The translations under genes and the position numbers were made by a program. Positions 16,864-26,800 of a stretch of 64,000 nucleotides of DNA are shown here, piece after piece. Location: assembly GCA_910579305.1 (NCBI GenBank), contig CAJTTA010000001.1:30276-94275 (forward strand), in the 5' to 3' direction. Source of the stretch: an uncultured Muribaculaceae bacterium (GTDB taxonomy: Bacteria; Bacteroidota; Bacteroidia; Bacteroidales; Muribaculaceae). Position 1 is the first letter of the stretch; each line of letters opens with the position of its first letter. The notes under the pieces were generated by a model. The model did not search any database. It was not told the DNA's origin and saw only the letters and a program-made list of their open reading frames with translations.

Positions 16864-18290
16864 TGAAACCCTGCCGAGGCATAGTCATGACTCTCTGGGG
16901 AGCACTGCTCTTCCTGGCTTGGAGCTGCACAGGCGGCGACGGCCGGAAAGCCCCCTGCCATGACACTGCAGCGGACTCAGGCTCTGTGCGGGCACTCCCC
17001 GACACGCTGGTGGTGGGCACTCTCTATAGCCCGACGTCATATTTCATCTACCGAGACCAGCCCATGGGATATGAGTACGAGATGATAAGCAGATATGCCG
17101 CCGACAGGCATATGCCGGTGCGCGTGAAACTCGCCGACAATTTCCATGAGCTCATAGGCATGTTAGCGAGCGGCGAGGCGCACATTCTGGCATATGAGAT
17201 TCCAAAGACGACTGAATACAAGTCGCAGGTGCTTCATTGCGGGCCTGAGAACGAGACCCATCAGGTGCTTGTGCAGCCGCTTGTGAATGGCCGGCCCGAG
17301 ATCACCGATGTGACAGAGCTGCCCGGACGCAAGGTGGTGGTGGAGAAGGACTCGAAGTATTATTACCGCCTTGTCAATCTCAACAGGGAGGTGGGAGGCG
17401 GCATAGAGATTCAGCCTGTATCGAAGGACTCGGTAGTGACCGAGGATATGATCGGGATGGTGGCTGCCGGCGAGATTCCTCTCACAGTGATAGACTCCGA
17501 CATAGCCCGCATCTCCCGCACATATTATGATGATATTGATGTGTCGCTTCCCATAGGCATGGAGCAGCGGGCCTCATGGGCCGTGGCCAGGAATGCCTCG
17601 GCCTTGGCCGCCGATGTCGATGAGTGGACCAAAGGCAATTCGGCAAAGGCTGAGAGCAAGGCTATTTACCGCAGATATTATGAGCTGAGCAAGCAGCTTC
17701 CCGAAGCCGAAGGGGTAGTGCAGGGAGCCCGCAGTGCCATCCTCGGCAACGGCAGGATCTCGCAATATGATGATATATTCCGCCGGTATGCCTCCGATAT
17801 CGGTTGGGACTGGCGGTTGCTCGCAGCCCAGGCATATAATGAGTCGCATTTCGATGTGAATGTGGTGTCGTGGGCCGGAGCTCGAGGCCTGATGCAGCTC
17901 ATGCCGCGCACTGCGGCCGCCATGGGATTGCCCGCATCGCAGATCACCGATCCGGAGCTGAATGTGAAGGCAGCGGTGAAGGCCATAGCGGCGCTTGAAA
18001 AAATGTTTGCCTCCAAAGTGCCCGACCGCAACGAGCGCCTGAAATTTGTAGTGGCCGCTTATAACAGCGGGGGCGCCCACATTTTCGATGCCATAGTAAT
18101 CGCCAGGAAGAGCGGGCGTGATCCGCAGGTGTGGGACGGAAATGTGGAGCAGGCTCTTCTGCTCAAGAGCAATCCGGAGTATTACCGCGACCCGGAGGTG
18201 AAATACGGTTACTTTAAAGGTACCCAGACGGTGCGTTATGTGAAGCGTGTGATGGATACCTTCAATATGTATAAGACACAAATTCACTAA
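16863..18290 (+). CDS. mltF: MltF-type lytic transglycosylase with solute-binding domain
   Basis: Predicted outer-membrane-associated or periplasmic lipoprotein (lipobox near LAWSC, Cys22) that cleaves peptidoglycan glycan strands to 1,6-anhydromuropeptides. Two domains: an amino-acid-binding type solute-binding domain (about residues 45-285) and an SLT transglycosylase domain (about 300-450) with catalytic Glu327 in AYNESHF, followed by GARGLMQLMP and AAYNSGGAHI. 475 residues is usual for MltF. It overlaps the purM stop by one base. A gene at 49896 encodes a relative of only the first domain. In MltF the binding domain senses muropeptide ligands and controls the enzyme; that is family knowledge, not shown here. 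Confidence 0.9.
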   Translation: MKPCRGIVMTLWGALLFLAWSCTGGDGRKAPCHDTAADSGSVRALPDTLVVGTLYSPTSYFIYRDQPMGYEYEMISRYAADRHMPVRVKLADNFHELIGMLASGEAHILAYEIPKTTEYKSQVLHCGPENETHQVLVQPLVNGRPEITDVTELPGRKVVVEKDSKYYYRLVNLNREVGGGIEIQPVSKDSVVTEDMIGMVAAGEIPLTVIDSDIARISRTYYDDIDVSLPIGMEQRASWAVARNASALAADVDEWTKGNSAKAESKAIYRRYYELSKQLPEAEGVVQGARSAILGNGRISQYDDIFRRYASDIGWDWRLLAAQAYNESHFDVNVVSWAGARGLMQLMPRTAAAMGLPASQITDPELNVKAAVKAIAALEKMFASKVPDRNERLKFVVAAYNSGGAHIFDAIVIARKSGRDPQVWDGNVEQALLLKSNPEYYRDPEVKYGYFKGTQTVRYVKRVMDTFNMYKTQIH

Positions 18291-18318
18291 ACTCATTCAA
18301 CAAGAAAACAATACTGTT

Positions 18319-18867
18319 ATGAAAAAGAAGATTATTCCTGTGGCCCTGATTCTTACGCTGGCCGGATCAATGATGTTTACCTCCTGCATAGGTAAGTTTG
18401 CACTCACCAATAAGGTGCTTTCATGGAACAAGCAGGTGAGCAATAAATTTGTCAACGAACTGGTGTTCATCGCTTTCTGGATCCTGCCTGTGTATGAGGT
18501 GACTTCGCTGGCCGACCTTCTTGTGATCAATTCCATAGAATTCTGGAGCGGCAGCAATCCCGTGGCATGCGGCACCAAGAAGATAGATACGGAGCATGGC
18601 ACGTATCTTGTGAAATGTGACGGCAAGGGCTATGACATAATAGATGATACCACTGGGCAGACCGTGCGTCTTGACTTCCTTGAGGAGGAGCAGACGTGGG
18701 CTGTAAATATAGATGGAGAGGAGCATCCGTTCATGACGTTTGTCGATGAGAATCACGTGAAGATGATTACTCCCGAGGGTGATTTCCGTGTAGTGGAACT
18801 CAGCTCCGAGGGCGTGATGGCATATAATGCCGAGGTGGCCACCTCCATCCATTATGCCATGAAGTAA
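18319..18867 (+). CDS. DUF3332 family lipoprotein
   Basis: 182 residues with a signal peptide and lipobox-like MFTSC (Cys23). The body has a conserved hydrophobic segment (NELVFIAFWILPVYEV, about 46-61) and a small beta-rich C-terminal half with DGEEHPF and EGVMAYN. This fits DUF3332, a family of unknown function. It sits 28 nt after mltF and is followed by a strong hairpin. Confidence 0.75.
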   Translation: MKKKIIPVALILTLAGSMMFTSCIGKFALTNKVLSWNKQVSNKFVNELVFIAFWILPVYEVTSLADLLVINSIEFWSGSNPVACGTKKIDTEHGTYLVKCDGKGYDIIDDTTGQTVRLDFLEEEQTWAVNIDGEEHPFMTFVDENHVKMITPEGDFRVVELSSEGVMAYNAEVATSIHYAMK

Positions 18868-18873
18868 TGATTG

Positions 18874-18905
18874 CTCCGAGGCCCTTGCCGGCAAGGGCCT
18901 CGGAG
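18874..18905 (+). terminator. 32-bp perfect palindrome, probable terminator or processing hairpin
   Basis: A 16-bp arm and its exact complement with no spacer, 4 nt after the DUF3332 stop. There is only a weak T-tract downstream (TTGTTTTC), so it may attenuate rather than fully stop transcription into the LysM gene. Confidence 0.65.
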
Positions 18906-18938
18906 TGTCAACTTGTTTTCTAACAGCCTCTTATTTTC

Positions 18939-20804
18939 ATGAAGAAGATTCAATATGTCATAGGTGCAGGACTGATGCTTGCGTCAACTGTTTTCTCTTT
19001 GCGCGCGCAACAGCAGGATATAGGCTTGCCTGTTATCAATCATGACGGCAAAGACTGCTATTTCTATACAGTGAAGGGAAATGAGAGCGTCTTCGGCCTC
19101 CTTTCCCGTTTCGGATGGGATGAAGAGACTTTCATGCGCTATAATCCCAAGGCCGCCAATCTCAAGAAAGGCATGGTGCTGTATTATCCTATGATGATAG
19201 AGCAGGCGACGCAGCAGGGCGCTGAAGCGAAGCCTGCCACAAGCATGGTGTCGGAGACTACAGTGCCCTCTCGGCCACAGGAAGACGCCGCCGCCTCGGA
19301 AAGCAGCATTCCTCAGGTGGCAGCAGAGCCGTTTATCTACACGGTGAAGGACGGCGACACGCTTTATGCTCTGGCCCGAACCTATAATACGACTGTGGCG
19401 GATATCTTCCGCGCCAATCGCGGATTGCGGGAGAGTGATCTTGATGAGGGTACGCGTCTGCGTATTATACCCGGCGCGCCGGGTTCCGATATGCGCCAAG
19501 TGCCTGTGGTGGAGAAGAAAATGGTGGGCAAGCGCACCTATAAGACTCAGGCAGCCGACACCTGGGAGAGTCTTGCGGCCGATGCCGGCATAACGCCTGA
19601 AATGCTGCGTGCGGTGAATGATTCTGATGAGCCTCTCTTCAAGGGAAAGAAAATCATAATACCTCTGGTGGCCGACACCACTGTGATGCAAAGTCAGAGA
19701 GTGATCGATCCCCGAGAGAATACGACAGAGGGGCGCCTGATGATTTACAAAGAGGTACACCGTCTTGGCGCGCCGCTTGAGGTGACTCTGCTCACCGGCA
19801 CCACGACCGAAGACAAGAAGCGCGATCTTGAGTTCGTGCGCGGTTTCCTGCTTGGCCTTGATACATTCAAGAGCGAAGGAGGCCGTGTAAAGCTGCATGT
19901 GCGTCAGGCCGATACCGCCTCTCTATCTGCCGAGGCCCTTGCTTCCGACTCTGTGCTCGACGCATCATCGCTCATCATAGCCTTAAATGAGAAAGATTTT
20001 CCAGCCTCACTCGCGGCTTATGCCTCCGAGCATGAGAAGCAAGTGATCAACGTGTTTGATGCCAAGAGCGATCTCTATCTCTCCTCGGCGGGAATGATGC
20101 AATTGCTCCCCCCGTCGGCCGATTTCTATGGCTCATGCGTTGACTTTCTCATGGCCGGCAAGCCCGACAGCAAATATATATTCATAGCCGAGGATGAGCC
20201 CGGCGATGAAGCCGTGAGTCTGATTCTTCTTGAACGGTTGATACGTGAGGGAAGAAGCTATGAGACCCTTCCCTCCTATGAGGCGTTGCGGGAATACGCG
20301 TTCTCTCCTTCTGAGACTTATGTAGTGGTCTCCGACCTCAACAGACGTTCTGACATCTCCCGGCTTGCCACTGATATATCTGCTGCCATGGAGAGCACAC
20401 CCGGAGTGCAGATCTCACTTGTGGGGCGTCCCACATGGGTGGTGTTTGCCGATCAGCTTAAGGAAAAATTCCAGAAGGCCGACACCTATGTGCCTTCACG
20501 CTTCTTCCAGGATGGTGATGGCCGGGCAGTGAAAGATTTCGACGCCGCCTACCAGGCTGCCTATGATGCAGCGCCCCTAAAGTCATTTCCTGCCTATGCC
20601 GCCATGGGCTATGATGTGGCCCGCTATTTCCTGCCTCATCTGCTTAAGACCGGGGGCGACATGAACGGAGCCGAGTCATGCATCGATGCCTTACAGCTTG
20701 ATTTTCATCCTGAGAGACCGGAGATGTGGAGCGGCATGCTTAACGGATGCGTATACCTCATACATTTTACTCCCTATAACACTGTCGATAAAATACGCCT
20801 GTGA
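18939..20804 (+). CDS. LysM-repeat exported protein with periplasmic-binding-like C-terminal half
   Basis: 621 residues. A signal peptide (to about Ala24) precedes three LysM-like units: about 42-86 (YTVKGNESVFGLLSRFGW), 128-172 (YTVKDGDTLYALARTYN) and 199-243 (YKTQAADTWESLAADAG). LysM binds peptidoglycan. The remaining ~360 residues resemble a type 1 periplasmic-binding (leucine-binding-like) alpha/beta fold: RDLEFVRGFLLGLDTFK, alternating beta strands, and AAYQAAYDA...YAAMGYDVARYFLPHL near the end. This architecture is seen in Bacteroidota proteins of unknown function. The stop overlaps the next start by 4 nt, so it is co-translated with a small outer-membrane barrel. A peptidoglycan-anchored envelope role is inferred. 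Confidence 0.85.
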   Translation: MKKIQYVIGAGLMLASTVFSLRAQQQDIGLPVINHDGKDCYFYTVKGNESVFGLLSRFGWDEETFMRYNPKAANLKKGMVLYYPMMIEQATQQGAEAKPATSMVSETTVPSRPQEDAAASESSIPQVAAEPFIYTVKDGDTLYALARTYNTTVADIFRANRGLRESDLDEGTRLRIIPGAPGSDMRQVPVVEKKMVGKRTYKTQAADTWESLAADAGITPEMLRAVNDSDEPLFKGKKIIIPLVADTTVMQSQRVIDPRENTTEGRLMIYKEVHRLGAPLEVTLLTGTTTEDKKRDLEFVRGFLLGLDTFKSEGGRVKLHVRQADTASLSAEALASDSVLDASSLIIALNEKDFPASLAAYASEHEKQVINVFDAKSDLYLSSAGMMQLLPPSADFYGSCVDFLMAGKPDSKYIFIAEDEPGDEAVSLILLERLIREGRSYETLPSYEALREYAFSPSETYVVVSDLNRRSDISRLATDISAAMESTPGVQISLVGRPTWVVFADQLKEKFQKADTYVPSRFFQDGDGRAVKDFDAAYQAAYDAAPLKSFPAYAAMGYDVARYFLPHLLKTGGDMNGAESCIDALQLDFHPERPEMWSGMLNGCVYLIHFTPYNTVDKIRL

Positions 20805-21490
20805 AATTATCAAGTCTACTGAGCATTCTTTTGCTCGCGGCTGCACCTCTCACTCTCCCTGCGCAGACTCATTATGAAGGCAACTTCTTTGTGGGGGCCA
20901 AGGGAGGCGTGAGCCTCAGCCGGGTTCAGTTCAATCCCTCTGTGAAGCAGAAGATGCCTCTCGGAGCTGTGGCCGGTGTGACCTGCCGATATATAGAAGA
21001 AAATCATTTCGGCATAATTGCCGAGCTTAATTTCGATCAGCGGGGATGGGAAGAAGATTTTGAAGACAATACGAGGTATTCTTACAGGCGCACACTCAAT
21101 TATCTGCAGCTTCCCGTGCTGGCCCACATCTATTTCGGCTCTCCGCGCGCGCATTTTTTTATCAATGCTGGCCCGGAGATAGGACTTCTTCTCGGCGAGA
21201 GCACATCGGCTAATTTCGATCCGGCCATGATAGATGAGTTGCCTGATTTTCCATTGAAGAACCGACAGGTGGCGCAGCTCTCGCTTGAAGCCACCGGCAC
21301 TGTTGATTTCGGAATCTCTGCAGGACTCGGCATGGAGTATTTCCTTGATTCCCGTAATAGTCTCAACCTTGAGGCGAGGTTTTATTATGGGTTGGGAAAT
21401 GTGGTGAAGTGCGGGCGCACCGAGCCATTCTCCAGCGCCAATTCCATGTCGGTGACGGTCACGCTGGGATATGCCTTTCGCTTGAAGTAA
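20801..21490 (+). CDS. Outer-membrane beta-barrel protein (PorT-like family)
   Basis: 229 residues, starting with GTG in a GTGA overlap with the LysM gene. A signal peptide to about Ala21 (LPAQ) is followed by alternating amphipathic strands: NFFVGAKGGVSLS, GAVAGVTCRY, FGIIAELNF, LPVLAHIYFG, HFFINAGPEIGLLLG and a final strand ending GYAFRLK. This fits the small 8-stranded outer-membrane barrel family often labelled PorT; membership does not show a role in type IX secretion. Co-translation suggests it works with the LysM protein at the outer membrane-peptidoglycan interface. Confidence 0.82.
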   Translation: MKLSSLLSILLLAAAPLTLPAQTHYEGNFFVGAKGGVSLSRVQFNPSVKQKMPLGAVAGVTCRYIEENHFGIIAELNFDQRGWEEDFEDNTRYSYRRTLNYLQLPVLAHIYFGSPRAHFFINAGPEIGLLLGESTSANFDPAMIDELPDFPLKNRQVAQLSLEATGTVDFGISAGLGMEYFLDSRNSLNLEARFYYGLGNVVKCGRTEPFSSANSMSVTVTLGYAFRLK

Positions 21491-21501
21491 GAGGTTGACT
21501 G

Positions 21502-23820
21502 TCAGAAAGGATAGCCTATGGCAAGATGAAAAGCAAAGGCATCCTTGAATGCTATGTTGAAGTAGTGGGGAGTGCCTGTGTCATATGGCGTATGCAGGCC
21601 GTAGCCGAGATCGCCTCTTATCACAATCATTCCGAGGTCTACGCGCAGCCCCACTCCAGTGCCCAAAGCTATGTCGCGCAGGAATGAGGATGCGCGCAGC
21701 TGTCCTCCCGGGCGCAGAGGGTCGTTCTTAAGCAGCCATATGTTGCCGGCATCGAGGAACACCGCACCGTGCAGAATGCCTATGATGGGGAATCGGTATT
21801 CGGTGTTCAGCTCAAGCTTGAAAGTGCCCGTCTGGTCGAAATAGCCGTTGATCTGATTTGCCGGCACACGATAGGAGCCCGGGCCTATCGATCGCACAGA
21901 GAAGGCTCGGATGCTGTTGGCTCCACCTATGTAGAACTGTTCGGAATATGGCACTTCCGAAGAATTGCCATAGGCATGTGCCGCTCCTATTAGCACACGC
22001 GATACAAGCCACTGGTCGCTTCCCTTGACAAGTCGGCGCGAATACACGAGTTGAGCCTGACCCTTGATGAACTGGGAGAAGGGGGTGCCGAAGAGTTTCT
22101 TTTCACCCTTTACGCCACACAGAGCGTAGATTCCGGAGAATATGTTGCCGGCTTCAGTGATGGTGGCCGAGAAGTTTATGCCGTTCATTCGTGCTCGTTC
22201 GAGGAACTTGTCGAGCGTATATGTGTAAGAGAGCATGGGTATGTACTGTGAGCGGAAGCTCTCGGAGATGGCCGGATTCACGGCCATAATGGAGTCGAAT
22301 TCCGGAGTCGTGTGCATCAGTTTGGTGTAAGTGAGCTTAAGAGGCGTGAACTGATGCAGCGTGTTGCGGGTGGCCCGCCATTCATATGATATGTCAGCTC
22401 CGAATTGAGCCATTTTGAAATAATGAGGACGATTGAGGATGGAGGCGTTGAGGGAGATGCGTGTCCAGTTGAGTTCGCGCTGTGTGCGGGGGATGAATTT
22501 AGGCGCGAGCAGGCGGGGGAATGCGAGAGAACCCGAAAGACCGAATTCATAGCTGTTGAATACAGATGAAGAGTTGTGGCCGGTCTGCCATTCATAAGAT
22601 CCGGAAAGCTGCACTCGCAGTTGCTCTCCACCTCCGAATATATTGCGGTTTGTGAGGCCGAGGATGAGTCCCGGCCCAAGATAGGAATTGCTCTTGGAAG
22701 AGACATTTACCTCGACTGAGGCTTCGATGGGATTGTCGAATCGGCAGTCAATGACCACGTCAAGCGTGTCGGATGCAGCGAGAGAATCAGCCGGATATAC
22801 CTGCATGTCGATTGATGAGAATATGCCCAGACGCGAGAGGCGGGTCTGCGTGCGATCCATATTGCGCACGGAGAATGGGCGCCCCTTACGGAAAGAGATG
22901 CATGAGGGCACGAGGCCATCCCGGAGCCGGGCAGGACGCATCACAATGACCTCGGCACGAGGAGAGTGTATGGTGTCGGGAGTCCCGGGATCAGACTGTG
23001 ATCTACGCAATACATTGACCGTGACATTGCCCGTATACCATCGGCGCAGGGCTGCCTGCGGTATTCCTTCGGCAAGAGCGAGCTTTAGCGCTATGGCGCC
23101 TTTATGGATGGTGCTGTCGGCAAGAAACTCTATGTATTCAGGCCGGAAATAGTAATAGCCCATGTTTCGGAGCTTATTTACGATGCGGGTGCGCGCCACG
23201 GCGAGTGAGTCGGTGGAGAATCGCTCGCCGGGATGAAGATAAGGGTCGAGCGGCGCCAGAGAGTCTATCACGGCGCTCACTCTGTGGGGCGACTTGCCGA
23301 GCAGGATTATGGAATCCAGCATGTAGGGGGAGCCAGTGTGCACACTGTAGTTTATGCGTGCTTTTTTAGGGTTGCGTTTATCGGGCAGAATCGTGTATGT
23401 GGCCGAAGAGTTGAAATAGCCGTTATTGTCGAGAATGCTCTTCATCATCTTTGTGCGTGCCTCGGGGCGTACGGATGATATGAGCACCGGCTGACTCACG
23501 AGTTTGTCGTAAAGCCACCCTTTGAGCCCCTTGGCAGAGTCGCTCCAATTATTGTATACCCATAGCCCTATGGGGAATGGAGTGCGCACATAGGGGCTCA
23601 TAAACGGCATGGGGTTGTTGGGCTTTACATTGCCGGCGCTCTTTACGTTGCTCACCACATCGCCAGGCACCTTCTCCCCTGCCGGGGGAGTCACCTCAAA
23701 TTTTTTCAGGCCCGTGTAAAGCACCTCTCCTTTGGGTATGCGGCGCGTGGTGGAGCATCCTGCCAGCATAAGAGCGAGCAGGAAGCACGTGAATATGGTG
23801 GAGATATGACGTGTATTCAT
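21502..23820 (-). CDS. tamL: TamL, lipoprotein BamA/TamA-family outer-membrane barrel
   Basis: Omp85-family assembly factor that works with TamB. 772 residues: lipobox LMLAGC with Cys22, POTRA-like repeats (about 40-380), and a 16-stranded barrel ending in ...LAIGYPF, a typical C-terminal aromatic signal. The VPYSEQFYIGGANSIRAFSVRSIGPGS region, split here at its middle, matches the conserved Omp85 GGxxSxRG-type segment. The start is ATG 23820, which overlaps the tamB stop (ATGA); a longer frame from 23865 would lose the lipobox. The acylated TamA form is the TamL type described for Bacteroidota. Convergent with the barrel gene, 11 bp apart. Confidence 0.92.
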   Translation of the reverse strand: MNTRHISTIFTCFLLALMLAGCSTTRRIPKGEVLYTGLKKFEVTPPAGEKVPGDVVSNVKSAGNVKPNNPMPFMSPYVRTPFPIGLWVYNNWSDSAKGLKGWLYDKLVSQPVLISSVRPEARTKMMKSILDNNGYFNSSATYTILPDKRNPKKARINYSVHTGSPYMLDSIILLGKSPHRVSAVIDSLAPLDPYLHPGERFSTDSLAVARTRIVNKLRNMGYYYFRPEYIEFLADSTIHKGAIALKLALAEGIPQAALRRWYTGNVTVNVLRRSQSDPGTPDTIHSPRAEVIVMRPARLRDGLVPSCISFRKGRPFSVRNMDRTQTRLSRLGIFSSIDMQVYPADSLAASDTLDVVIDCRFDNPIEASVEVNVSSKSNSYLGPGLILGLTNRNIFGGGEQLRVQLSGSYEWQTGHNSSSVFNSYEFGLSGSLAFPRLLAPKFIPRTQRELNWTRISLNASILNRPHYFKMAQFGADISYEWRATRNTLHQFTPLKLTYTKLMHTTPEFDSIMAVNPAISESFRSQYIPMLSYTYTLDKFLERARMNGINFSATITEAGNIFSGIYALCGVKGEKKLFGTPFSQFIKGQAQLVYSRRLVKGSDQWLVSRVLIGAAHAYGNSSEVPYSEQFYIGGANSIRAFSVRSIGPGSYRVPANQINGYFDQTGTFKLELNTEYRFPIIGILHGAVFLDAGNIWLLKNDPLRPGGQLRASSFLRDIALGTGVGLRVDLGMIVIRGDLGYGLHTPYDTGTPHYFNIAFKDAFAFHLAIGYPF

Positions 23821-26800
23821 AGATCGGAAGATGATGTGTCGGATGGTAATTCTATTTTTTGCCAATGCTCCGCAGCAGCCGGCGGCGTGTCGGCCGGGAG
23901 AGAATCGGCTGTCGCTTTATTATTGCGTCCGAGTCGGAACAGCGACCTTAGATCGGCTATCTTGCGCTTGAGCACAAAACCCACGCCTGTTTCTGTGATT
24001 TCTCCTTCAAGGATGCTTTCGAATCCTGTGTGGCGGAAGAGGCGCACGTACATACTTGAGGTGGCAGTCTGGCGTAAGGAATACTCAAAAGAGATGTCGG
24101 AGATCAGATTCTGGGCGAAATTCTCATCGGCATTGGCATCTGTGGAGTAGTTGCCGCCGACCACTATCTTGAATCGGTTGTCGAAGAGGCTTTTGCTCAC
24201 CTGATATGAGTAGGATGTAGTGCCTGAAGTCTCGCCGTTCACAGTCTTGTCATACTGGTCTATGCCAAAAGAGAGGTCTACGCCGGTGATGTACTTTGCC
24301 GCGAGAGAGTTCAGCTGTCCCTCCAGGAAGGAATAGAGGGGATTGCCTCCGAGATTGGCGCTGGCCTTTACGCCGGGGCCGGTGTAGGTGTTATATAGAA
24401 GGAGGTTGATGGCCGAGGCCGAACGCTGCTCCGCAGTCATGCCCTGAAGCTCGTTCTGCACAGTGATGTCATCGTCGGTGGAGAGATCGAAGGATACTTT
24501 AGGAGCGTTAAGCGTGCCGAGCACAGATAGCAGCACATCGAAGTATATGAGGCGTGAGTTGGCGCCTTCCTGTTGCACATTGGCCTTGACGTGGTCAGTG
24601 GCATTTATGTGCAGAGAAGGATTGAGTATGTCGCCTGTCCAGGTTACATAGGATTCGGGATCAATGTCGAAGCTCTTGTCGCCTATTGCAGGCAGGGAGT
24701 AGCGGGCAAATCCGGAGCCGAGACTGAGAGTGCCGTTGAGACGTATGTCGCCCATATAGGTCTGCAGGTATGAGAGGTCGCCCGATGGGCTTATCTGCAC
24801 CTTGTCGGTACCGTTGCCGGAGAGATTGACCGTGACTTTGGCCCCGCTGATTATGCCCAGCGAAGCTGTGATGCGCATGGCTGTGGTGGATGACCGGAGA
24901 GTGTCGGCCTTGACCACCATGGTTGAATCGGAGAATTGTACGAATTTCACGACATCGGTAGTGGATGGCTGGCCGGAGAGGGGAGTGCCGGATGCAGAGG
25001 CCAGGGTGTAGAATATGTTGGTGGCCGGCAGCACCTGCATATTCCCGTCGACAGTCATGCGGCTCAAGGAGCCCTTGGCGTGAGCGGCAAGAGTTACGAA
25101 TAGTTGCCCGTAGATGTCAGAACCGGCCGAACGCTTGTTGTTGACCAGGGCGACATTGTTTCCTGCAAGAGACATATCGAAGCGTATGTCTGACAGGTCT
25201 TTGGCATCAAGATAGCCTGTCAGGGTTATGGGATTCTTGCCTGAAGCATATATATTGAAGTTCTTGAAGAGCAGGGAATTATCCTTCACAGTGATGGGCT
25301 GAGAGCTGTCAAGACGCAGCCATGAGGCGGCCATGGGTATATACACTCCTACGGAGTCGCAGGTGATTTCTCCGTTAAGCATAGGCGCTTCCATTGAGCC
25401 GGTGAGCTTCATGCTGCCGTTGAGATGCCCGTCAAGCTTCATTATGTCGGGCCCTACGAATGGATTTGCTATATCGAGAGGAAAGTCAAGCAGATCCACC
25501 TTGAGTTGAGCGAGCTGCCGGGTATTTTGGCGGATAGACGTAGAGTCATTAAGAATGTATCCGCTTGCACGCAGAATCTCGCTTTTGTTGAGAAGCAGAC
25601 CGAGAGAGCAACCTACATTGCCGTTGAAATTCATTCCGGCTTTGAAATTGAAGTCAAGATCACCTACGTCCATTCCGTCATATCGCAGTCCGGAGACACC
25701 TACAGAACCGTTGCCTGTGATGAAAGAGCCATGGTATACGAGGTGCATCCTGGAGTCGATGGCGCCGGTTACGGGAGGAGCGAGAGCAGCTATCTGCAAG
25801 AAATCTTCTATGAGCAGGTTATTGATGTCTACATCCAATGCAGGCAGAGAGTCACTTGATACAGAAGAATGAAGAGCGATGCTTGAGGCTCCCGAGGCAG
25901 CCTGAAGGTCGGCGGATATGCGGCGTCCCGGGCCTATGTTGATGTAGTTGTCATCGTTTATAGTCCAGTTCTTATAACCTATCACCGCTTTCACGGGAGT
26001 GAGGTGGAGGGCCAGGACGGAGTCGAGCATGGCTGCGGTCACACCAAGGCGGTAACCGGTTTTCCCCTTTGCGTTCTTCTGGCGCACGAAGAGCGAAGCG
26101 CGGTTGCCTCCCACGTATCCCGAGGCAGTGACCTGAGCGAATTCAGGCATGTTGCCGGGCCGGTTTCCGAGGTGGAGGCGATAGTCCATGAGCTTACCGC
26201 GTTGCGAGAGATTGAGCGTGACGGTGTCGAGGGTCATCTGCTCTCCCGAGGAGGCAGAAAGAATCTTTATGTCGCCGAGTATCTTAGAGTCGTTGGAGAT
26301 ATTTGCCCGGAGGCTTTCCGCTGAATAACCGGTGCCGTCGAGCAGCTCGCTCAGCAGTCCCGCACCCAGAGCATCGAGAGAAAGGCTGAAAGGAGGCAGG
26401 GCCGGTTGCAAGGCTTCAAAGTCTATCTGCTTATTCTCAATCTGGCTGTTTATCAGCGGCAAGGCTTTGTCTATGGCAGCCATGAAGCCCCTGAGTGATA
26501 AGGGAGCGTGAAACGTGGCGTTGAGCTCCTGGCCATGCACTTCAAGATCAGTCATTTCTTCCGTTGCAAGCAGAGAGGCATCGAGGGCATGGCGCAGGGC
26601 ATAGAACTTTCCGGCATATTCCCAGTCCACGTCGTAGGTGCTCATGTCGAGATCAAACAGCATTGCAGTCGGGTTGGCGTTTCCATGCAGGGAAATTTTG
26701 CCTGATCCGCGGCATATGTCAGACATTAGGCCAAGAGCCTGCAGATCAAGATAGGTTACGTCGGCATCCGCATCAATATAGTAAGTGTCGGCGTCGATGT

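Noticed and set aside
20801..21490. Evidence for a type IX secretion system from the PorT-like barrel
   Set aside because: The family label covers many unrelated small barrels; no other secretion component is in the window.
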